Virus record (IMG/VR): IMGVR_UViG_3300021138_000145
Location: 1 to 26,275 of that record
Source of the DNA: a virus
DNA length: 26,275 bases
Direction: 5' to 3' (one strand)
Part shown: positions 14,048-26,000 of the stretch, piece by piece
Layout: each line of letters begins with the position of its first letter
Numbering within the stretch: position 1 is the stretch's first letter
Translations under genes and position numbers: made by a program
The notes under the pieces: model-generated
What the model was told of the DNA's origin: nothing
The model's input: only the letters and a program-made list of their open reading frames with translations
Databases searched by the model: none

Positions 14048-17000
14048 TTATCCTCTATCAAATGTTATATTTCCGTTGTCAAACGTACCAAGATCACTAT
14101 CGAATGTAGATGGTGGATTACTTGATTTTATTATATTATTACCTACTTTGTTATATTCACTATACAAGATTCCCGGAGCTCCGCGTAAAAAGTCAGCGAC
14201 AACTCCTGTATCATAAAGTATATCAATAGAACTGTCCCATGTAGTGCCTGTATTTTGAATAACAGTTATTTGTGTTCCATTATCTAATACATTTGCTAAA
14301 GTAATTTGTGCAGTTGTACCATTAACAGTGAAATCTGCAGGAAATTCAACATCTCCTGCTGGACTATAAGGGCCATTGTTTATATTGAATACACTATAAC
14401 TATTTTTCTTTAATCTAATATTACCTATAAAGAATTTCCAATTACTGCTATCTGCATAGAATGTAGAACCGCTAGTGTGTGTTGATGTGCATCTATAAGT
14501 ATATGGGCCAACATTTACTATAGTTCCAACATTATATGTTACACCGCTTGACCAAACTGCTCCATCATTGTATCCACCAACAAATACTTCTATAGTATTT
14601 TTAGCAATAGCTGCCGATTCTTGTTGTGTCAATGTAGATTGTTTATATTTCGATCCTGTGACATATTGTCCAGGAATAAACGGTAAGTTAACAATATTAG
14701 TTCCATCACTAATAACTTGTGTTATAATTTGATTATCAATATATGGAATAGTTGAACTAGTACCGATATCTTGTACAAAAGTACCAGCAAGATACAATGG
14801 ACGTAGTCCTGTACCTAGTGTAGCTCGTCTCAATTGACTTAAAATATTTCCGGATACTTGATAATATTCAATCCTTTCTCCGCAGATTTCGATTATTCCA
14901 GGTTTAGCATTGTTTGGATTTGGCAAATCAAAATTACTAGCATCTGTTACATGGATTTCAGTATCGCTCCATGTTAAATCTTGTGCTAAGGTAGTTTGTT
15001 TATCGGTACTTAATCTCTTATATGTAGTTCTGTTTAACATATCTTTAAATTGCATATAAGAAACACCAGGAAGTAATACGTCACTACTAAATGTAATAAT
15101 AGATAATACACTACTAGAATTTATCACAACGTCTTTATATAAAGTTAAACTTAAATGATCCGAATTTAATTTATAATCAATGTTCGGAGATAGTAAAGTA
15201 CCGTTAAGTGTTAACCAAACATACCCTTGATCGATAACATATCTATCTAAAGGTACAATATTACCTGTTAGATTTTTATATTCAAAATATGAAGGAGTGT
15301 TAATTACAAGATTAGCAGTTGAACTAATACTAATTTCAGTTCTTTGAATATCTAGAATATCGTGCTGATAGAAACCAATTACTTGTACTAAGTGAGTATT
15401 ATCATATGCCGTTGTAAAGGTTATCTGTTTTGTTGCAGAGTTATAAGTATAGGATTCTCCTGTTATCACACTGACAACTAATGTTTGTCCTGTATATGCT
15501 GAATAAATCTTTTTAGTAATTTTTATCGAGATTCCGCCTAAATCTACTACATAATCAGTTCCTAATTTTAATGGTGTTGTTCCTATTATTACAACAATAT
15601 CTTTTATATCAACAGAATATGGAACAAACTTAATAGGATCTATGATATAGTTTAAACGATTGCTTCCAATAGTAAAATATACATTGTTAGGTGGTTGCAA
15701 TATTGATTGGTCAACTCTAACTAGCATGTTTGATTCGTTTGGTAAATTGTTACCAATTTGATTTTGCAATGTATATGTTAGCCCGCCATTAGTTGATACA
15801 GTCTCTACTGTAGCAATAGAGAATGTTTTTTCTGTACCGCTGACAATAATATAATTAATAATCTGACCATCTGCTGGAGCAATTGAAAAACGCAACCCAA
15901 TAGTATCTATGATAGAATAAGTGCTATCAGTTTTAAACAGTATAGGATTTACAACTTCTCCATTTAAATAAACTAAACTAGTAACAGGAGTTGTCCATTC
16001 TATGTTTGTTACAAATTCAGTTGTTAATCCATCACCTATAAAGTAATCAATACCTAAGATATTTTTTCCGTTGTACCCTATACTAAACAAACTAAGTTGC
16101 TCATTAGCAGGAGGTATTGAATTTAAAATTACAGATTGCGTATTATAATTTATAGTATAATCTGTGTTTAAAGTTTTAATATTACCGTTAAGTTTAACAA
16201 TGACTGCACCAGAACTATTAAGAATTTGACTCAAAGAATACGATGCAGAAACTCCATTAGTAATGTAGTTGTCAACTTTAATATTTGCAGATCCAGTATG
16301 AGGAGTGTCAAACACTTTAATAGCCACAGTATCAACTACTTGCCCTGGTACTACTTCTTCTGGCGCTCCACTTGTATCCGGTGTTACAAAATCATCACCG
16401 TCAACAATAATATCATCTGCTAATAACCCTGTAGCGGTAGCATAAACTCCATTTAATTGACTAGTATTGCCACCACTTAAAGAAGTATCATAATCAGAAT
16501 CTGCAGGCAAGATAGAACCATCGCTAGTAATTTGTCTTATAACAAATTCATCGCCTTTATTTACAGTATATGTGTTTGGAATGGTAAATGTAGTATTAAC
16601 ACCGTCAGCTAAGAATGTATTCACAATAGAATTAGAATTATAAACAGGAATTAACAAAGTTTCTGAAGATAATATATTTTCAGCAATTGGCTGTAACGAC
16701 ATTGAGCCCAATGTAATTGTTGGATTAATTGTTGTTACTGAGCCGCCTGTCAAATAATTTATTACCGTAGAGATATTGTTAGAAAGTGCTGTACCTGCTA
16801 ACGAACCATTTATTAAAGAACTATTTTCATATTGTAAAAATTGTGTCTGTAAAGGCGTAACTGTAATATTAGAAATAATATCTTGTACTAATGTATTAAT
16901 ATGGTTGTATATATTAGTATCGAATGTATTCAAATCCGCTGTATCCAGATCTATCAAATAAGTATTTCCGTATACTTCGGCTGTTAATAATGATTGACTA

Positions 17001-20000
17001 TTTCCACCATATAACAAATTATAAATTAAAGATTCAACTGTATATTGAATTTGTGTTTGGAAAGCGCTGATACTAGTACTGTATCCGGAATAATTTGCTT
17101 TAATATACGCAACCATTTCTGCTTGAATAAAAGGTATATTGTCATTCAATAAAATTGCGGCATTAGTAATTCCTCCATTAGGAGATTGGAATGTATATGT
17201 TCCATTTTCATAATATTCTACGACTTCTATATTAATTTGAGCCGCAACATATCCATTATGTAGGGTTACATTTAATACTGTAGCTATTCCTGATATGCCT
17301 GGGCCAGTTACTGTCCAGTTTGTTGTCACTTGTGTAGCGTTAACATTTGCTACTGGCAAATATACATAATAGCCTAATGTTCCAATAGTAACATCTGGTG
17401 CAGTATATGTAATTACTACAGGTGTACCGTATGGCGAAGGATATATTGGCGTTGGCACAACTCCACCGCTAACAATTGTTGTTATAATATTTGCATAATT
17501 ATTAATCAATGATACAGCAGATGCGTTTGAAGATACTAAAGATAACTCTGTAATATTGCTAACAAGATTATTAATTGCTAAAATAGTTTCAGCTGAACGA
17601 TAATTGCGTACAGTAGAATATATTAAAATTGAATTACCTGTTTGGATACTTTGATAATTGCTTCCAAACAAAGAATCATACGTCACTGATGAAATTATTA
17701 AAGAAATAAATTGTTGATAGATATTATAATTAGGATCATCTAATCTTATAGGATTTAATTTTCCTGTAATAGTAATATTTGTACCTACAATAATATTTGA
17801 ATTAGTAAAACTAATTAAATTAATATCACTTGTATTAGGAATTACATAATCTACAAATTGAGTTAAAGTTCTAGTAAATGTTACACTACTACCAGCTGTA
17901 ATTGCATTATATAAAATATAATTTAGCGTGATTGTTGTAGCATTTACAATACTTAATACAGTTGTTCCTTCTACAAATAAACTGGTACCAGTTTGAGAAA
18001 CACTATCTCCTTCTTTAATTCCAGCTGTACTAGTAAGATGTAATGTTGAACTACCGACAACATTAGATGATCCTGTAGTTGTTGTACTCCAAGATGCACT
18101 AACAACTGGCGATACATCAGAAACATTAAATTGGAATTTTGTTGTCGACAAACTTTCCACTGTATAGCTATTTGTGTACGTTTGATTTTTGTAAATTGTT
18201 AGTTGAGTGCCTGCCAAAGGAGTATATGGCAATGTAAACGAATGTGTATTTGCCGCTACTACTACAGAATAGTCTGTATAGTTTGAATCATAAGAATCCC
18301 AGCCTGAAGAATAATAAGGAACACTATCCCAACCGTTAGATTCGACAAAATTCATTCCGCTGACTATTACTCCGCCATAATCGATACCAGTTAGTAATTG
18401 TGAAATATCTTTTCCTAACATACCTGCTGTAGGATTATAATAGTATTGTATTCTATCTGTCGCATTTAAAAGAGTTTGATCGATGTTATATGTAACAGAA
18501 ATGGCTGCATTTATTCCTGGTGGGCTTATAAATGTTATATTTCCAGCATATTGCGTATACCCATTTAGTTTTGAACTGGTGATATTTAATACATAACTAT
18601 CTCTCAAAGCTAAAGTATTATTAATAGTAACAGTACTTTGTCCTATACGTACATCAGGTGCCCATGTTAGTGGAAACTGCACACGATTTGACGTTCCGGT
18701 AAATGTTTCCGTTTTTTGTAACTGGGTAATATAATATGTTTGATTGATTCTATCAAACTTCATACCTACTAGTGTCGATCTAACAACGCTATCACCAATA
18801 ATTGCAACTGCTGTTGCGGCAACACCACCTTCAGCTAATCCACCTTGTATTGTAACTGTAGGTGCTGAAAGATATCCGCTGCCTGGTGTTAATAAAATAA
18901 TTCTATTTACTGAACCATTAGTAATAAATGCTTTAGCAGTAGCTCCAGTTCCGCCACCTCCTGATATTACAACAGTAGGAATAGTTGCATAATTAAACCC
19001 ATTACTAGTTAATATAATTTCTGTTATTTCAAAACCTACATCTTTGAACCAATTTTTCCAAGGAGCAACATTTATATTTGGATCTGAAGTAACTATTTTA
19101 TCATTCACAACGTAAGCATGCAATACTGTCATGCTACCATTTTCATATATTGGTTGCAAATCAAAATCTGTAATCGGTAGTTGAGATACATCTAAATTAG
19201 TGTAGTTGTCTACATATTCTCTAACTTTAGTTCTATAAGGTTTAACTTCGTTAACATAATCTTGGAAATTGCTGAGATTATCAGGCTGATATGTCACTGG
19301 TTGATTTAAAGAACCAACGCTATGTTCTGCTTTAACAAAACTAGTTTTAAAGATCCAATCAACATAAGGTTGTTCTTTATGAACATATCTTACACTATCA
19401 AAGAATAAATCTAAATATGAACCTGTTAAAGTGTTTATAAAAATATTATTTTGTAATGCATTAAGTATAATTCTTAATTCAACTGCGGCGTACAAATCAA
19501 AGCCATCTGCATCATATATGATATTATCATAGCCTAGATTTGTTCCGGCCATTTTATACAAATTACTACTTAATTGGATAGTTCCATTTTGCAACCCTAC
19601 TGTAGCATAAGATTGTGTCCAATCCACCGATACTGTATTAGAATATTTGTATAATAATGACCATCCACCGGATCCTGTTGTTCTTATTTTAACAGTTTCA
19701 CCAATTGAAACAGATATATTGTTTAAATCTGAAAGTGTTGCAACAGAAAAATCTGGTGCGGTAAACTGCGTGGCTATAAATAATACTTTATTCGAAGTCG
19801 GATCTGTGTAAGATCCATACCAATCTGCATAATTCCAGAATTTTCTAACATCATAACTTTGGGTTAGTGTTCTACTCCATATCTTGTATACAGGATCATA
19901 AGAATATATACTCCAATTGCCATCTGCACCACTATCGCTAGTTACTAATACACTATAATTTCTAACTGTAAATGTTGTATCAACATCATATCCGATACCA

Positions 20001-23000
20001 GATGATATAACATCAACTCCTGTGATTTGACCTTTAGAATTAATAATTGCTCGTAATATTGCTCCGGTGCCCGATCCATGAACTTCTATATAAGGAGCAA
20101 CTAAGTATCCTTTACCTGAAGAAGAGATAGTGGCTCCTATAATTCGACCGCTGCCGATTACTGGAGTTATAACAGGTATTGAATAATTTGCAATATTTGA
20201 ATAAGGTAATTCTGCATCCGTAGAAATTGTGCTATCGTACATGCCTAATACTGCATTTGGAATAGGATCGTAACTTTCTAAGGACGATAAATTACTATTT
20301 TCAACTATTTGATTTTGTAATAGAGTTTGATTAGCAATATCTACAAATTCTTTCAATGCTTCAAATCTGTTTATAAACATTCCTTGACGTGGGCGATTTT
20401 CAATACCGTAACGCAGTTTAAGAGGCAGTGCAGGATCAGGTACTACGCGGCCTTGTTCATCGACTCCGCAAAGACTATCAATCCATTTTTGTAAAATATT
20501 TTTTGGTATAATTGTTGTAGGATCATCACTTATAATTTTCCAATGTCTATGAACATTTTGGTCCACATTATCGATTAACCAATAATTTACACTTAGTACT
20601 AACTGCGTATCTTGTAAAAATTGTTTTGCATTAACTAAACTAAATGTGCTTTCACTAGTCAATGCAAGATATGTATAATTTTGACCTCTTGGATTTGCAA
20701 TAAGATTAGAAACATCTAACGCATCCATATGTCTTCCTGGAACATTTGGAATATATTTTTTGTTTTTAACCCAGAAATAATATGTTTTAGTGAATTTATT
20801 TGTTACACTATTAAAAACTTGGCTAACACTATACGCATTATTACCGTATATACTAGTTCCACTTATACCTTGAGCTAATCCTGTAGGAGTATCTGCTAAT
20901 AAATCCCACGCGGAAGGAAGTCCACTATACGATACCCATTCGTAAATGTCAATACTAGCTCCTGTAGCTAATGTATTCCAATTTGAATTACGATATATTA
21001 CATCATCAACATAAACATTTAAGAATTTTGCTGTTCTTAAATCCCACCATAGTTGTCCTAACTGTGCAGTAGTCCAAGATGCATTAGCATTTACATTAAC
21101 TGTAATAGTAGCGTCCGGGGCAATATAAGTATATACCGCTGGATCATAGAACGCTTTATAAGTTATTTCCTCATCTGCTGGGCCTGGTATTTTTCCTTGG
21201 GCAGGATCAATAAAATCAATATATTGAATTAGTTCGCCATCAATTCTATTGTATAAAAATGCTTTTTTAATCTTAGTTACATCAGGAATAGTCGATTTTG
21301 ATCGCATCTTTGTCCAAGAATATGATCCTGGAGATTTTTCATAATCAAATATAAGACCAGATTGTAATCCTCTATCTACACCATTAGGAGCTCCTACTAA
21401 AATATGGTTAGCTCCTACTGCAAAACCTGTTCCATAACCATCTAATACGCCAGATTCGCTAGTAACAAGTGCCGCAGTTCCAGTACCAATAGCACCGCCA
21501 GTGGCAACAAATTGTACACCTACTTTATTTGCTGAAGCGCCAATCGTAGTAAAATCTGTAGTTCCTAATGTAAGGATATCATACGTATTACCTGGAATAA
21601 GAAGAGCAGACGATACTACTGGGTTCACTTTTGTTAAACTTTCACTATATACCCACTGAGTTGCATATCGATCGTATACATCAATGCGTCCACTATTTGT
21701 TTGAGTTACTGAAAATACTGTTGAATTTTTGTCAAAAGTTGTTTTATTACTATCAAATGTTGTAGTTACATTTGTATCACCGTATTCACTATACACTACA
21801 AGTGTGTTGTAATCATTCATGAAAGAAATCTTACGGCCAAAATGTCCATTAATTTCAGGCTGATGTAATGCTAAAGTTTGATACTGTACATATTGCCCTA
21901 CAGAATTTAAAGAATAAATTGTAACAGAACCTTGTCCTTTTATTTGTGAGGTACTTGCAGTATCATCAGCGATAGCAATATATGTACCAGTACCCGATAA
22001 TGCTAGTTGAATATTACTATCAACTGTTGTAATTATTTGTGGAGTTTCAAATCCATTTCCGGTGTTAGTATAAATGTTAACTGTTGCATTTGATAACCCG
22101 TTAGTTGCACTAATAGCTAATGTAGTTTGATCTGCACTTAGCGCTATACTATATCCAAATCCTTGATTAATAGTTCCAGTAAAGATTTGTGACCAATTAT
22201 ATCCCCATCCGGCTATAGCAAAACTTAATACGCCCGATGGAGTTGAATCTGGTGTACCACTTAATGTCAATGTAGTTGAATTAACAACTTCTACAACAGT
22301 TTGACCACTTGTGAACCCATTTCCTATTACAACCATTCCTGCACGTATTCCAGAAGTGCTAGACAATACAAGTGTAGATTCTTCACTACCAGAAGGATTA
22401 TAAGCATAAGTTTCTTGTACAACAGTACTATAGGTAATATTATAAACTCTTCCAGCATTATTACTATAACCTGGAGCAGAAATATACAAATTATTATCGC
22501 CACCAAATATTAAACTTGAACCAAAGTTTTCGTTTGCGCTCGGCAATGGGCTAAGAATAGTATCTACTAAAGAATATATATTGTTGTAATCTTTCTTATA
22601 AAGACTTACTACACCTTGACCTGATGGGCCAGTTATCGTTGAGAAATAATTTGTAACATAAGTCCACAACGGAGTTCCAGTAAGCGGGTCTACTGCAACA
22701 TCTGGAGTTAGTTGAGCTTGTTGGGTGGCTACCATTGTTCCGTAAGCAGTAACTAACGGAACATACGATGAACTTCCTGCGGTAGCACTTATTTGAAAAT
22801 GATTTGAATCTATAATATTAGCAATATAATAAGTATTTCCTGCTATCAATCCACTTATTGATCCTACATTTGAAGTTGTTATCTTTCCTGGATATAATAA
22901 AACTCCTGTAGCGTTACTTGCAAAACTAACAGAGCTAGTCGTACAACTAATTACTGTATAAGTTCCATTATAAGCTGTAGGAATTACTTCTGATACAGTA

Positions 23001-26000
23001 ATTGTTTGTCCTGTTAAGAATGGAGGAACTAACTGTGTTGGAAAATTAATTTTTGCTATTGCGCCGGAACCGTTTGCACCAGTAACTTGTAGATCTCCAA
23101 ATACATCTCCAGAAAAGATAATTTCATATCCTGCCCCTAATTCACTGGTATCAGTTGTTGTTAGTGCGTATTGATATGTAGTTCCAGAAGAAACATAAGT
23201 CGATAAAGTGCTGGTTATTAATAAATTAATTGATCTATAAATCTGTTTGTTTGCTTTATATACATTATTTTTAAACACTACAAGAGTATGTAATGGATAA
23301 TCTGTATTATTATCCCAAGTACCGTAATCATTAACTGGAAGATAATATAGATTTCCCCAATAATTTGGATTAGAAGTAGGTGTAGTATTTGTCGGAACTA
23401 CAGATAACGCTTCGTAATATTTTGTAATACTTCCAGAAATGACCGAAACAATTGTGCCTGGACCATAAACATTAGAAGAATTATATGTACCTAAATAAGA
23501 AGTTACAGCAGATCCAGCTAGAGGACTTCCTGATGCCATCCATTCACCGTCATAACTAATTGCTACTGTAGATGCAATAGTGTTAAGAGGATTAATATTG
23601 TTTTGTAGTACAATAAGATAAGTGTTACCAGAAAGAGTAGTTGTTGCTTCTTGGCCAAGTACCATGCTGACACCTGGTGTTACCGTTGTTATAATAGTAT
23701 TATAAGGAATTCCTGGGCCAGATATAATACCGCCAACCCAACTCGATTGTGCGGCGGCACATGCAACTATATTACTGTTTACTGTTGTGTTTAATGTAGT
23801 TGTTACTAACGAATTTGTAGCAATAAACGGTGGAGTTAGTACCTGACGTTGTGTCCAGGCTACTGAAATTCCAATTTTATCGTATATAATTACTTGCCCG
23901 AATGAAGTAGTTACGGCTGCCAATGTTCCTTGATTATTAACTGCAATAGACGAGCCGAATTTTAATTCTGATTGTGGAGCATTGTTAGGTATATTACTTA
24001 TTTGATATACTGAAGAATATTTCCATACGGCCCAACTATCGTCGGTTGGTAAAGTGCTATCTGCCCATACTAATTCATTAGGAAGGGTAGTTTTTGTAAT
24101 TACAGAATCAAGGGCATCGATAGAAGACACACGTTGAGGAGTCATTCCAAATACTACTAATTTTTCGCATAATGCTGGAGTAAATGGCTGTGGAAAATTA
24201 TTAATAGTTGCCGATAATGTTATTACATTTAATTCTATATCAGTAACTAAAAAGAATCCTTGCAAGGCAGAAACTTGTGTAAGTCCAACATAAGATCCTT
24301 TAGTAATATTTTTAACTATATTAGTTGCTGTAATTTTTAATGATCCGCTTGAATATGTAACACTATTAATTTGTAAATGTAAATCTGTATAGCGATATAT
24401 ATTCCAAAAAGCAGGAGCACTATCAAATGTTATCCAAACGTATGCACCTTCATAAAAAGTTGTAATATCCTGGCTAGTAATTTGCGATAATGATCCTAGC
24501 GAAATAAAAATATCTGCAGAATTTACATATCCTGCGTCTCTCAAAAATGGATTATAGTTTGTTAATAACGGCCAAGGCTTACTATTATATCCGACTGGTT
24601 TTAAATATACATCATTAGGAGTTTGTTGAATAATAAACGTGCCCTTAAAGGAAGGATCAACTACTGTCGATAAACTAAAACCTTGAGGATTAGAAATAAA
24701 CTGTTGTTCATCTAATATAAATTCAATTTCTCGAAATGCGCTTGCGGCGCCATATTGTCCAACACGAACTGCCCATTCTTCATAGAATGTTAAACTTTCA
24801 GAATTATCTTCTGTGAGTACACCAAATAAATGATTTAATGCATTTTGTGTACCTTTATCTCTAATCATTCCTTGATAGAATTTAAATTCACTAACAGAAT
24901 CTTGTATAATATTATCTAGATATTGACGTTTCTGGTATCCAATTAAATGATGAGCCTGAGTTTGTTGATCGGAATTAAATCCGTCAACATCTGTACTATA
25001 AAAATCTAAAAATTGTGTAGCACTATTTGTCCAATTGGGCAATATCTTAGGAACAGGTTTACTATCTAATTTTGTCCAATTATAAGAATCAAACAACGGT
25101 ACACCTGGAAGGAAGGAATTTGCACTATAGTAATTTCCTTGATTTAATACAATATCTCCAAGATTATAATCTTGGAATGGTTCCCATGCTTGTATTATAG
25201 CTCTGTCGTATATAAATCCAGGAATATCAAAACCGCCATACCACCCTTCGCTAACATACGCAGATATTTTTAATCTTTCTTGTCTATATCCACTAGTAGG
25301 ATTATAAATTATATCATTAAAAATTGTTGTGTTGTTCAACAAAACAACATGTTCATTTTGTATCAAGTAAAAACTTGCACCATAGATACCATCATGATTT
25401 GTAGTAGTATAACTTACGACATTTCCATTTCTATAAGAATTTAAAAATGTTGGTTGAATCGGTGTACCATCAACTTTTACAATCTCATAATCATAAAATG
25501 GATTAGAAATATCATCTACTACTGTAAGATTTGTACCAAATATTAATCGATTAGCACCTGGGCTCAAACTAATAACGCTACTGCCAATTTCACTTAGTCC
25601 GTCTAACTTAGAATATTTTAATGGATCAAATATATCACTGGCCGCAAGATTAAACAATGCGCTGTAATAATCTCCGTTGTATCTTACAATACTTCCGTAG
25701 GTAACAGGTTGATTAGGAATCCAATCACTCCATTTGTTTTGTCCGGCTGACCAGTTTTGAGTTGTCCAAAATAAAAATTCATTTACACTAGTAGTCCAGT
25801 TTGCCACAGATCCTAAATTATTATTAAAATCGTCAAATATAAATCCTTGAGTTTCTAAATATTTTCCGTAGCCTAATAAAAAGTCAACAACTGCCTGTAT
25901 GGTAGTAAATTGTGTAGAATAAGGAACTAAAATAGGAGAAGAAGTATCCCAAGATGTTCTGAGATTTGCTTGAACTCCTCCAGTTATTGGTAACCCATTT

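Noticed and set aside
16226-22513. Small + strand frames opposite the giant gene
   Set aside because: Short, compositionally odd, no start signals; shadows of one continuous minus-strand gene.
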